DNA of 61,901 bases from Gammaproteobacteria bacterium (GTDB lineage Bacteria; Pseudomonadota; Gammaproteobacteria; Steroidobacterales; Steroidobacteraceae), in NCBI GenBank assembly GCA_013289615.1, contig JABCZO010000026.1, positions 1 through 61,901 of the forward strand, read 5' to 3'. Under the pieces are notes generated by a model that did no database searches, was not told where the DNA came from, and worked only from the letters and a program-made list of their open reading frames with translations. The translations under genes and the position numbers were made by a program. Of the stretch, positions 26,080 to 34,926 are shown one piece after another (positions within the stretch are counted from its first letter, which is position 1; each line of letters opens with the position of its first letter).

Positions 26080-28881
26080 TCAGCCGGCCGGTGCCGTCAG
26101 CCGAATGTCGCGCGACGAGCCGCCCACCTGAATCGATCGCGCACCGCCAGCGCGCTGCCAGCGCCGGTCCGCTTCCGACCAGTACTGCAGCCGGCGTCGC
26201 GGCAGGTGCAGCCGCACGCGCCGGGATTGTCCGGCGGCGAGCGACACCCGATCGAACGCCACCAGCGAGCGTGGCGCAAATTGCGCACCCGGGAGCGCGG
26301 TATCGGGGGCGCTCAGGTAGACCTGCGGCACTTCATCCGCGCGCATCGGACCGACATTCTTCAGCGTGAACGCCACGTCCAGCCCGCCGTCCACGGCCGG
26401 CCTGACCGTCAATGATCGGTACGCAAAGCGCGTATAGGAAAGCCCGTAGCCAAAGGCAAACAGCGGTTCGATGCCCTGCTGGTCGAACCAGCGATAGCCG
26501 ACGAACAGGCCCTCGGAATAGACCGTTCTGCCGTCGACTCCGCTGGAGGAACGCTCCGGATGCGAGGCGTCGTGTGCCACCGTATCCTGCAGCCGCCGTG
26601 GCCAGGTGAACGGCAGCCGGCCCGCAGGACTTGTGCGGCCGGTGAGCACATTGGCGGCGGCCGATCCGCCTTCATCGCCGGTGTACCACATCTGGAGGAC
26701 CGCTTTGACCTTGCCGAGCCATGGCATCGCGATCGGATCACCGGTATTGAGTACCACGATGGTGTTGGGGTTCGCGTCGGCGAGGTCGGCGATCAGCCGG
26801 TCCTGATCCCCAGGCAGCGCCATCACCGGCTCATTGCGTGACCAGGCAAACACCACCACCGTGCGCGCGCCCCCGCCCGCGGCGATAGCGGCCGCATAGT
26901 CGGCTCGCTTCTGATCCGGCGTCGCCCAGTTCAGACGTACCTGCAGCGGCTGGCCGGAATCATCGCCGCTCGCGCTCACCTCCAGCCGATGGCTGCCGCC
27001 GCTCAGTTCGATTCGGCGCCGCAGGTTGTCCAGGCCATCGGGGGTCGGCAGCACGTTGTCGTGCCCCGCCTGCAGCACGTCTCCATGTTGCGGCGGTATC
27101 GCGATCTGCCCGAGCTGCTGATCGTCGAGGCGGATCGCACCGGTTCCCCCCAGCATCTGCAGATTGAATTCGTAGGCGCCAGCGGCAGGCACCGTGATGC
27201 TGCCGGACCAGCGGTGCGCGGAACGCGCCGGCAAAGCCCGCCCATTCGCGAGCGTGAAATCGATGTTGGCATCGATCGACTGCCGATGGCTGTTGGCGTC
27301 CTCATTAATCAGGCCCGGCAGGCCGTCGTGACCGAAAGCGGTGGCAGGTACCGGCTGCCCGGTCATGTCGTTGCCGGGACAGTAGTCGATCCGCACCGAT
27401 CGGTCGCGCTGGAACAGGCGGCGCAGCGCCTGGAGGGCGCCGATCTGCCGCCCGGGTCGCCCCAGCGCCTGTTCATTGGCCCTGGCGACGGCCACCGTCT
27501 GCAGCGCACCCGGCCCCACCAGCAGCAACGACCGCAGATCGCGCCTGCTGAGGGGCAGCGCTGCCTCGTTCTTCAGCAACACCGCGCCATCCTCGGCGGT
27601 GCGCAACACCACGCGCGCATCCTTCTCAATCGGCTCGGCAGTCACTGATCGTTCGGAGTGGCGCTGCAGCAGGCCAAAGCGCTGCATCTGCTGCAGTAGG
27701 CGGCGCGCTGCCTGCGTGATCGTGGCCGTGGTGACACTGCCGGCCTGCAGGGCGGCCCGCAGATTGAGCGGGGCATCGATCTTTGGCGGCGCCACCTGCG
27801 CCTCGCCGCCAGCAGCCGACGTCGGACGCTCTGGAATGTACTCTTCCGGAATCGTGCCGCGCGGACCAAACCCCATCGCAGCCGGGCTCTTCGACGGCAC
27901 CCACGTCACCGCGGTGCCGGAGAAATAGGAGGTCATCAGTTGCTCGCGCCGGGGACCCACCTGAAGTTCGCCCGGCATCTCCAGGTCGAGACCCGCATTG
28001 ATGAACTCGGCCGCGTGAGTGGCGCCCCAATCGGAAGTCACGAAGCCCGCGAACCCCATCTCCTGGCGCAGCAGGCCATTCAGCAACGCGTCGTTGCCGC
28101 AGGCAAACTGGCCATTGATCCGGTTGTAGGCACACATGATCGATGCCACGCCGGCGTCTACCGCGTCCGCAAACGGCGCGGCATAGATTTCGCGCAGCGT
28201 CTGCGGATCCACCTGCACGTCATTCGCGCCGTCATATGCAATATAGTGCTTGGCCTGGGCCATGACGCCCTGGCTCTGGATGCCGCGCACCAGCGCGGCA
28301 CCGATCTGCCCGGTCAGCAGCGGATCCTCGCCATAGGTGTTGTAGCTGCGGCTGAAGCCAGGATCGCGATAGATGTTGATGAACGGCTCGAGCACCAGGT
28401 CGATGCCCAGGGCGCGCGCATCGCGTCCGATCACGACGCCGTTGGCCTGCGCATCCGCGCGGCTGAAGGTCGCTGCCAGCGCCATGGTCGATGGCAGCGC
28501 GGTCGACACCTCGCGCGTCAGCACGCCGGGCGGCCCATCGGCCAGCCGCAGCGGGACAATCCCCAACCGCGCGACCCCCGGCAGGTAGCCGGCCTGTCCC
28601 TGGTAGCTCGACGCCCGCTCGGTGGCGCCATGAATCAACGCAATCTTCTCATCCGTGGTCATCGCGGCAAGCAGCCGATCCACTGCGGCCGCGTCCCCCG
28701 CCCTGCAGCCTGCGGGTGGCGTGAGCAACGCGAGCAGCGCGATCAGCGCGATCAGTGCGATCGGCGCGCTGGCCGTTGCCAGCCGATGTCGCGACCGATC
28801 AGCCGCCGGCGTAGCCGCCGATGATCGGCAGGATCTGTCCGGTGATGTCGCTCGAACATTGCGCGGAGGCGAGGAAAACAT
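26080..28881 (-). CDS. GH3 beta-glucosidase with PA14 insert
   Basis: 933 residues. The N-terminal GH3 TIM barrel runs from about residue 75 (MTTDEKIALIHGATE), with the nucleophile Asp in GFVTSDWGATHA. The second alpha/beta domain follows, interrupted by a PA14 module (WSGSITVPAAGAYEFNLQML), and a fibronectin-III-like domain closes the protein (VAFTLKNVGPMRADEVPQVY). A hydrophobic run (ALIALIALLALL, coded by 9-bp DNA repeats near 28730-28763) acts as signal or anchor. It should cleave beta-linked glycosides outside the cytoplasm; PA14 probably shapes substrate choice. The ATG at 28881 is uncertain, because the first 80 bases overlap an SDR remnant read in another frame. Confidence 0.88.
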   Translation of the reverse strand: MFSSPPRNVRATSPDRSCRSSAATPAADRSRHRLATASAPIALIALIALLALLTPPAGCRAGDAAAVDRLLAAMTTDEKIALIHGATERASSYQGQAGYLPGVARLGIVPLRLADGPPGVLTREVSTALPSTMALAATFSRADAQANGVVIGRDARALGIDLVLEPFINIYRDPGFSRSYNTYGEDPLLTGQIGAALVRGIQSQGVMAQAKHYIAYDGANDVQVDPQTLREIYAAPFADAVDAGVASIMCAYNRINGQFACGNDALLNGLLRQEMGFAGFVTSDWGATHAAEFINAGLDLEMPGELQVGPRREQLMTSYFSGTAVTWVPSKSPAAMGFGPRGTIPEEYIPERPTSAAGGEAQVAPPKIDAPLNLRAALQAGSVTTATITQAARRLLQQMQRFGLLQRHSERSVTAEPIEKDARVVLRTAEDGAVLLKNEAALPLSRRDLRSLLLVGPGALQTVAVARANEQALGRPGRQIGALQALRRLFQRDRSVRIDYCPGNDMTGQPVPATAFGHDGLPGLINEDANSHRQSIDANIDFTLANGRALPARSAHRWSGSITVPAAGAYEFNLQMLGGTGAIRLDDQQLGQIAIPPQHGDVLQAGHDNVLPTPDGLDNLRRRIELSGGSHRLEVSASGDDSGQPLQVRLNWATPDQKRADYAAAIAAGGGARTVVVFAWSRNEPVMALPGDQDRLIADLADANPNTIVVLNTGDPIAMPWLGKVKAVLQMWYTGDEGGSAAANVLTGRTSPAGRLPFTWPRRLQDTVAHDASHPERSSSGVDGRTVYSEGLFVGYRWFDQQGIEPLFAFGYGLSYTRFAYRSLTVRPAVDGGLDVAFTLKNVGPMRADEVPQVYLSAPDTALPGAQFAPRSLVAFDRVSLAAGQSRRVRLHLPRRRLQYWSEADRRWQRAGGARSIQVGGSSRDIRLTAPAG

Positions 28882-29032
28882 AGGCAGGCGCGATTTCCTC
28901 TGGCTGTGCGGGACGCTTCATCGGCGTTTGGGCACCAAATTGCGTAATGTGCTTCGAGCTTTTATCGGAACGACTGAGCGGTGTCCAGACCGGAGCGGGC
29001 GCCACGGCGTTGACGCGCACGCCGCGCGCGAT
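28799..29032 (-). pseudogene. Remnant of a short-chain dehydrogenase (C-terminal part)
   Basis: This frame reads IARGVRVNAVAPAPVWTPLS and ends AYVFLASAQCSSDITGQILP, continuing IIGGYAGG. These are the last third of a classical SDR of the YghA/glucose-dehydrogenase type (G-x-RVNAVAPGPVWTPL and the final SSDITGQ block). The NAD-binding and catalytic parts are missing: upstream of IARG the sequence is unrelated. The 5' end of the GH3 frame overlaps it. It is best read as a decayed gene whose end was kept after a deletion. Confidence 0.8.
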
Positions 29033-29080
29033 CCGGCCACGCGCCCGACACGAACGCCGTGCTTTGCGACGCCGGTGCTG

Positions 29081-29290
29081 CTAGCTGCGGCTGTGCAAGG
29101 CCTTCTTGCCGGCGGATTTGCCTGGCACCTTGGCCCCCGATCGCCGCGCTTCCGACAGGCCGATGGCAATGGCCTGCTTTCGGCTTCTGACCTTCGCGCC
29201 CGAGCTGCCGGAGCGCAGCTTGCCCTGCTTCATCTCGTGCATCGCCCGTTCGACTTTCCTGCCGCTCGATGCGCTGTATTTTCCTGCCAT
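29081..29290 (-). CDS. DUF6496 family small basic protein
   Basis: The 69-residue protein is rich in Lys, Arg, Ser and Gly. The core VERAMHEMKQGKLRSGSSG and RKQAIAIGLSEARRSGAKVP match DUF6496, a small family often found near stress genes and thought perhaps to bind nucleic acid. It lies between the SDR remnant and a tiny membrane peptide on the same strand. Confidence 0.85.
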   Translation of the reverse strand: MAGKYSASSGRKVERAMHEMKQGKLRSGSSGAKVRSRKQAIAIGLSEARRSGAKVPGKSAGKKALHSRS

Positions 29291-29347
29291 CAGTGCGCTC
29301 CGTCTTCCACCGCCGCGCTAGTGCGACGGCCGCTAGTGCGACAGCCG

Positions 29348-29425
29348 CTAGTGCGACAGCAGTGCGATCAGAATGATGATCGGAATCGGTACCCCTAACA
29401 GCCAGAGCAGAATTGAACGTCCCAT
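29348..29425 (-). CDS. 25-residue membrane peptide
   Basis: The frame encodes MGRSILLWLLGVPIPIIILI then ALLSH, one membrane helix with two Pro residues. A strong ribosome site, AAGGAAG, stands 6 bases before the ATG. Peptides with this LLWLLGVPIPIIILIAL core occur in many proteobacteria as unannotated small proteins. The good ribosome site and tidy stop favour a real gene. Function unknown. Confidence 0.7.
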   Translation of the reverse strand: MGRSILLWLLGVPIPIIILIALLSH

Positions 29426-29472
29426 GTGTATCTTCCTTGTAGCGTTGGTAGTTTGATGTGCCGGCAGACGCT

Positions 29473-30294
29473 TTAGACCTGGTATTTCCAAGTGCCGTCT
29501 CGCAGGCCGCCGCCTTCGATCGCCGCCAGGCTGGCGGCAAACGCGCCGACCAGCAGCGACGCGGTCAGCCACAGCGAGAGTTGCGCGGCCGCCTTGCGTG
29601 CGGCGTCGACAGCCGCTTTAGCCCGCTCGATGGTCGCCGACACGCGCTCTTCGGCCTGCACCGGGGTGATGCCGGTGCGAGCCGCAACCAGCTCGGCGAG
29701 GTAGGCGCGGTCCAGTGCCTGGAAATCGCCGCCATTCTGGAAAGCAGCCGCGAATATGCGTCCGGCTTCGGCACGTGCCGCCGACATGTCGGCACTGGCC
29801 GTGTTGGAGCCCGGATCACCTCGCACCAATGAGTCCACATAGCCGTCCAGCAGTCCGGCGGACTGCCCGGCGACGTGCGTGATAGCCGACGTCGCGCCGC
29901 CTACCAGGGCACTGCCGGCCGAGGCCAGCACGCCTGCGCTGAGCAGTGTCGCAAAACCCCAGGCCAGGAAACCATGCGCCGTGTCGCGAAAGAACACCTC
30001 GCGCGTATGTGCGCCGCTCCATCGCGTGCGCAACCGACCCGTGAGATAGCCCCCGACTCCGGATGCGATCATCGCCGTGACGATGAAGTACAGCCCGGCG
30101 GCGATGTGGAAAGTGGTCGTCCCTGTGGTCGTGGACCAGGGCGAGATCGATGAGAATCCGACCCCGGCCCCGAAGGCCAGCAGGATCAGCGTCAGCGCGG
30201 CCGCGGCCACGCCGCCGGCCAGGATGGCGCCCCACGAGACCGCCGACATGGCCGCCTCCGGAGCAGTCGAATCAACATCTAAACCCGGTGACAT
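29473..30294 (-). CDS. Membrane protein of unknown function (YrzE-like)
   Basis: About 273 residues with an N-terminal pair of helices (AVSWGAILAGGVAAAALTLI, then FHIAAGLYFIVTAMIASGVG), further helices in the middle, an Ala-rich soluble part, and a final helix (LWLTASLLVGAFAASLAAIE). The SWGAILAGGVAAAA beginning is common to a widespread family without known activity. An ATG at 30312 would add six residues. It is the probable first gene of a small group with the 25-residue peptide and DUF6496. Confidence 0.75.
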   Translation of the reverse strand: MSPGLDVDSTAPEAAMSAVSWGAILAGGVAAAALTLILLAFGAGVGFSSISPWSTTTGTTTFHIAAGLYFIVTAMIASGVGGYLTGRLRTRWSGAHTREVFFRDTAHGFLAWGFATLLSAGVLASAGSALVGGATSAITHVAGQSAGLLDGYVDSLVRGDPGSNTASADMSAARAEAGRIFAAAFQNGGDFQALDRAYLAELVAARTGITPVQAEERVSATIERAKAAVDAARKAAAQLSLWLTASLLVGAFAASLAAIEGGGLRDGTWKYQV

Positions 30295-30601
30295 GGTCGA
30301 TTCGCGAAGCATGACGCTATCCCCTGGCCTTTACAGCCGCGTATATGTTCTTAAATAGTGAAAGTGAATCGCTGTGACGGCTAACCCGCAGCGGCGATGA
30401 GCAGCACAATGGTGTGCGCGGCGCAGTTGCACTGTCGTACCTCGCCCTTGCGTGGCGTAGGAGTCGGCTGATTCTGCTGCGCCGTAAGTCGATACCTACC
30501 CCGGACCGATCGCCGCTCCGATCCCCGCGCCGCCGCCGCCTGGCTAGCATCGCTGCAACTCCTATTTGGTCGGGCGCTTCAGTCGGGGGGAGCAGTAGCG
30601 T

Positions 30602-31264
30602 ATGGAGACCAACGCGCGCAGGCTGGCCGTGATCACGGGCGCATCCAGCGGCTTAGGCCTTGAACTTGCCCGACAATGCGCCCAGCACGGCTACGACCTG
30701 ATCATTGCGGCCGACGAGGTGTTGATTCTTGACGCGGCCGAGGAACTCGCCTCCGGTGGCATCACCGTCAGGCCGGTGCAGTGTGACCTGTCCACCCTGG
30801 AAGGCGTCGACGCGCTGCGCGACGCGATCACGGCCGGCGGCAGAGCGGCCGACATATTGATCGCGAATGCCGGTCGCGAACCCCGTGGCTGCACTGTCGA
30901 TGCGCGCCTCATCGACGCGCGTGCGTATATCGATGGGACGATCTACCTGATCGACCAGGTTTCCCGCTCGATGCGGGGACGCGGTCACGGCCGGATTCTG
31001 ATTACCTATTCGATCGCCGGCCTGGTACAGGAAACCCCGCACCCAGCCCACGACGGCCACAAGGCGTTTCTGAGCTCCTTCGCCGCAGCGCTTGGCAGGG
31101 AATTGAAGCACACCGCCGTCACTGTCGCCTGCCTGATGCCGGGGATGAACGGATCGACTGTTTTCAAGCGCGGTGCCAGGACCGGCTACGACTCGATGAT
31201 GAAGGGCGAGCTAAGCCGCTCGCGACCTCGGCAATCCCCTGCGGCGCTCTGCCGCGATCATTGA
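30602..31264 (+). pseudogene. SDR family protein with lost catalytic Tyr and internal deletion
   Basis: The 220-residue frame begins well: cofactor motif TGASSGLGLELA, then ILIANAG. In the active site Ser137 (RILITYSIAG) is kept, but the Tyr 13 residues later is His150 (PHPAHDGHKAFL), while Lys154 is kept. After CLMPGMNGSTVFKRGA the next block, RTGYDSMMKGE, follows at once; relatives have about 20 more residues between these two. The last residues (LSRSRPRQSPAALCRDH) do not resemble the family end, as if frameshifted. It is likely an inactive, decaying gene, though a non-catalytic protein is possible. It overlaps the HtrA gene by 7 bases, tail to tail. Confidence 0.6.
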
Positions 31265-32691
31265 TCCTGGCTTCCTGTGACCGCGACGAAGCTGGGGGAG
31301 CCATTACGAACCACACGCAGCAGCAAGGGCAGCTCGGATGTCGGTTTGCGGACCGCCGCAAGGTCCGCGACGTCCTCCAGGCGCTTGGTTCCGGCATGGG
31401 TGATCAGATCGCCAATTTTCAAACCAGCGAGCGCTCCGGCGCCATCCGGGCGCAGCTGTGTCACGATCAGGCCGCCGCCCTCGTCCTGCGCCTTGAGCGC
31501 CTTGCGAATCTCGGTCGTTGTGTTGGCTACCCCGAATTCAAGGTTCGCCACCCAGGTGTCCGGGCCGCCGGATTGCTGCGGACTGTCGGGTGGATCCGGT
31601 AGTTGACCGATCGTCAGCGCAATTGACAGCTCCATTCCCTCCCGCATCACGGCCGCGTCCACCGTAGCGCCGGGCGCCAGGCGCACGGTGATCTTTCCCA
31701 AACCGGCGAAGGTCACTGGGGTTGAACCGATTCGCAGCAGTACATCTCCGACCAGCAGCTCTCCGGCACTGGGCCCCTTCGGCTCCACGGCGGTGATCAG
31801 CGCACCGGCGGGCGAGTCCCGCCCTAGCAGCGCGCGCGCCAGTGCCGGTGTCATCGCCTGCACTTCGATGCCCAGGTAACCCCGGTTCACCCGCCCATGT
31901 GCCTCGAGTTCGGCGACCACAGCGGCGACGGTTTCCGCTGGAATTGCAAACCCAAGTCCGACTGAGCCACCACTCGGCGAGATGATCGCCGTAGTGACAC
32001 CCACCACCGCTCCATCTGTCGATATCAGTGGGCCACCTGAATTCCCAAGATTGATCGCGGCATCAGTCTGCAGGAAATCGATGTACGGGTCTTCATCGAG
32101 CACGCGGGCGCGCGCGGAGAGAATACCGGCCGTGACCGATCGACCGAGACCGAAGGGGTTACCGATGGCGATGACGGGATCTCCCACCGACACCTTGTCG
32201 GAGGATCCCAGGCGAAGCGCCGGTAATCGGCCTGCGCTCACTTTCAGCAGCGCAATGTCGGTGGTCGCATCGCTGCCAACGACCTGGGCGGGGATCTCGC
32301 GGCCGTCCTCCAGCTTGACGCGCACCGAACGGGCTCCCACAACAACGTGGCGATTGGTAATGATAAGCCCATCTGCACCGATGATGAATCCTGAGGCCAG
32401 CACGGAGCTTTCGGTGCTGAGCACCGGATTGCTGCTGCCCGGCCCGGGCAGCATGCGGCGCAGGAACAGGCGCATGTCGCTGTTTTGGGTGTCGCCGGTC
32501 GCTCGGTCGACGGCGCGCTGGCCGGCGCCTTCCGCGCGCTGCATAACCAGGACGGTGACGACGCTGGGCGCCACCTGCCTGACCAGCGCCGCGTAGCCAC
32601 CAGTGGCCGCCCCGGCCACAGCGTTGAACAACAGAACGGCGACTGCGGCCACAGCCGAGTTCCGCGATGCGGTTCCATTCCAACTTGACAT
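31258..32691 (-). CDS. HtrA/DegP-type serine protease with two PDZ domains
   Basis: 477 residues with an N-terminal signal or anchor (SAVAAVAVLLFNAVAGAA). The chymotrypsin-like triad is complete: His in ITNRHVVVG, Asp in DATTDIALLKV, Ser in LGNSGGPLIS. Two PDZ domains follow (RGYLGIEVQAMTPALARALL; GGLIVTQLRPDGAGALAGLK). It should degrade or refold damaged proteins in the periplasm. It stands downstream of, and on the same strand as, the RND efflux operon, but about 400 bases apart. Confidence 0.9.
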   Translation of the reverse strand: MSSWNGTASRNSAVAAVAVLLFNAVAGAATGGYAALVRQVAPSVVTVLVMQRAEGAGQRAVDRATGDTQNSDMRLFLRRMLPGPGSSNPVLSTESSVLASGFIIGADGLIITNRHVVVGARSVRVKLEDGREIPAQVVGSDATTDIALLKVSAGRLPALRLGSSDKVSVGDPVIAIGNPFGLGRSVTAGILSARARVLDEDPYIDFLQTDAAINLGNSGGPLISTDGAVVGVTTAIISPSGGSVGLGFAIPAETVAAVVAELEAHGRVNRGYLGIEVQAMTPALARALLGRDSPAGALITAVEPKGPSAGELLVGDVLLRIGSTPVTFAGLGKITVRLAPGATVDAAVMREGMELSIALTIGQLPDPPDSPQQSGGPDTWVANLEFGVANTTTEIRKALKAQDEGGGLIVTQLRPDGAGALAGLKIGDLITHAGTKRLEDVADLAAVRKPTSELPLLLRVVRNGSPSFVAVTGSQDQ

Positions 32692-33109
32692 CGGCGTGCA
32701 ACCTTATCGGCAGAGTCTGCGAGATTCGAAACTGTGGATGAATTTCAGGGGATGGTTCGCGCTCGAGATGTCCATCATGCCACTTCAGCTGTCCAGCTTC
32801 GCGGCGCATGATGGATCCGGCGCGCTCAGGGTCGCCTTTGATTTCCAAATCGGCGCAGAGAGCGATTCGATTCCGGCCAAATCGTCAGTGAATTCAGTAA
32901 GTTTCTGATAAATCACCGGGGCTGTCCGGTGGCAGCCCCGCTATACCCCCGCGGTCGGCGATGGCTTGCGCATCGGGCAACAGGCGGCCACTAGCGCGTG
33001 TCCGCACTTTGCGCAGATGCCCAACTGGAAAGTCCACCGAGAATCGCTCCAGCAACGGCTGACACACTAGGCGCGAATGGTGGAAGGAAACACTGCTGAA
33101 CCAGTAACG
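32692..33109. other. Intergenic region with a GGGGCTG/CAGCCCC hairpin
   Basis: 418 bases separate the outer-membrane efflux gene (stop at 33110) from the HtrA start, both on the minus strand. GGGGCTG (32918-32924) and CAGCCCC (32933-32939) form a 7-bp hairpin that could help end the efflux transcript, but no T tract follows. The HtrA promoter should lie in 32692-32900. No gene seen. Confidence 0.4.
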
Positions 33110-34693
33110 CTAGTAGTTCACATCATTGGCGGGTGGTCGGCTGTCATTGTCCGGTGTGAGTTTCCCCACGCGATTCCACCAACCCCCGCCGAGCGCCTGG
33201 AATAGTGCTGCCGTGTCGCCCAATCGGCTGGCTTGCGCTTGAATCAACGTGATTTCGGCCTGTTGATAGGTTTGCTGGGCGTTGAGCAGTGCGAGGTAGT
33301 TCACGTACCCCGCCTGGAGCTGCCTTTGGGTCAACTCGAGCGTCACGCGCGCGGCCTGCTGCGCGGCAAGCGCTGCTTTCAGGGCATCCGCGTCCGAATA
33401 CAAGGCATGTAAGGTGTCGGCGACATTCTGGAATGCCGCGAGTACCGTGGTGCGATATTGCGCGGCCGCCTGGACCAGTGCTTGCTCGGCGGCATGCTGG
33501 CGGTGCCGCAGGGTGCCGCCATCAAAAATGGTCTGCGACACATTGCCGATGACATCCCAGAAGGTTCCCGAGCTCCAGAACATCTGGCTGAAGTGCGAGG
33601 CATCGCCACCCAGATCGCCGCTGATTGAGAATTGTGGCAAACGGTTTGCGACCGCAACCCCGATCTGGGCACTGGCAGCGTGGACTTGTTCCTCCGCAGA
33701 CAGGACGTCCGGACGCTGCTCGACGAGTTTCGAGGGTAGCGTCAAGGGCAGATCTTCAGGCAAATGCAGCGAGCTCAGCTCGAAATTCTCCGGAACGTCG
33801 TGATCCGGGGCATTGCCGACTAGGACGCGCAGCAGGTCGCGCGTCTGCTCGAGTTGCCGCTCGAGTGGCGCCAACAACTGCTGCGATTGCGCGAGGGCCG
33901 ACTCCTGCGCCGCGACATCCAGCCCCATTGCGTAACCCAGGCGCAACTGTTCCTGCAGGATATCGAGTGAGTGAGAATTGGATTCAATGATCGCCTTAGC
34001 CGCGGTGATCTGGGCGCGCACCGAGGCTTCCTGGATCGCCGCAGCAACGACATTGGAGGCCAGCGTTATGTAAGCGGCCTCCAGTTGATAGCGCGCGGCA
34101 TCGGCCTGTGCCTGCAGGGATTCCACCTGCCGACGGTTACCACCGAACACATCTGGTGTGAAGCCGACGGTGACCTCGGCGGTATGAAAATTGTACGTCA
34201 CCGGTAGAGCGGGCCCACTCTGAGTAATATTCTCACCATCCCCCTGTATGCCAGGTTCCGAGGCCTGCGCAGTATTGCCGGACAGCTTGCTACGTTGCCG
34301 CGTATAGCTCGCCTGGATGGTTGGATAGAAAAACCCGCGCTGCGCGTACACGTTCTCCTGCGCTTGCTTTAGAGTCGCGAGCGCGGCATCGATCGTGGGG
34401 TTGGCGGCGTAAGCGCGCTGGATCAGTGCGTTGAGCTCGGGGGATTGAAACAGTGCCCACCACTGCGCCGAAATGTCGCGCGCGGTGCTGAACTCCTGCG
34501 CTTGCCCGTCAGCGGCCGGTGCCGAAGCCGTAACCTGTGGTAGCGGCGAGGGCGCGTAGCTATCGCCAGCCGGGAGCGCTGGGCGCTTGTAGTTCGGTCC
34601 CACGGCACAGCCGGCCGCAGCTGCTGACAGCAGCATGCCGAAGCCAAGCGACCGCGCTTTGGCACGCCTGATGCGAGTTCCTTGGCGGCTCAT
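33110..34693 (-). CDS. RND efflux outer-membrane factor (NodT/OprM family)
   Basis: 527 residues. The N terminus has a signal with a candidate lipid-attached Cys and the family start GCAVGPNYKRPALP. Two repeats of the TolC-like fold follow (QWWALFQSPELNALIQRAYA, continuing ANPTIDAALATLKQAQENVY; VEQRPDVLSAEEQVHAASAQ). It forms the outer-membrane exit duct for the RND pump encoded upstream in the same operon. It overlaps the small gene upstream by 4 bases. Confidence 0.9.
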   Translation of the reverse strand: MSRQGTRIRRAKARSLGFGMLLSAAAAGCAVGPNYKRPALPAGDSYAPSPLPQVTASAPAADGQAQEFSTARDISAQWWALFQSPELNALIQRAYAANPTIDAALATLKQAQENVYAQRGFFYPTIQASYTRQRSKLSGNTAQASEPGIQGDGENITQSGPALPVTYNFHTAEVTVGFTPDVFGGNRRQVESLQAQADAARYQLEAAYITLASNVVAAAIQEASVRAQITAAKAIIESNSHSLDILQEQLRLGYAMGLDVAAQESALAQSQQLLAPLERQLEQTRDLLRVLVGNAPDHDVPENFELSSLHLPEDLPLTLPSKLVEQRPDVLSAEEQVHAASAQIGVAVANRLPQFSISGDLGGDASHFSQMFWSSGTFWDVIGNVSQTIFDGGTLRHRQHAAEQALVQAAAQYRTTVLAAFQNVADTLHALYSDADALKAALAAQQAARVTLELTQRQLQAGYVNYLALLNAQQTYQQAEITLIQAQASRLGDTAALFQALGGGWWNRVGKLTPDNDSRPPANDVNY

Positions 34694-34926
34694 GATCTTG
34701 GCCGCCGCCGCGTGACACCATTGATGAGCGCGGGGGCCGACCGCGGGCGCATCGTCGAGCCATTGATTGTTGCGCCAGCGTTGCCGGCAAGTCGCGCCGA
34801 CGGCAGGCGCAGGGGGCGTGCGTAAGTTTCTTTGACCGATTGACCTGAGCTCAACGGCTTTGCTGCTGCGGCTGACCAGGTCACCATGGCTGTCAAGGCT
34901 ACGGCGAGGATCTTAGAGGCTGTCAT
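34690..34926 (-). CDS. Small secreted protein in the RND operon (tentative)
   Basis: A 78-residue frame with a signal peptide (ILAVALTAMVTWSAAAA-KP) and a polar basic mature part. It starts 14 bases inside the end of the RND pump gene and its stop overlaps the efflux-duct gene by 4 bases, so it exactly fills the operon gap. This coupling and the signal peptide favour a real gene; the Arg/Pro-rich tail is not convincing as a fold. It could be a small periplasmic helper or metal-binding factor, but it has no Cys or His. Confidence 0.45.
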   Translation of the reverse strand: MTASKILAVALTAMVTWSAAAAKPLSSGQSVKETYARPLRLPSARLAGNAGATINGSTMRPRSAPALINGVTRRRPRS

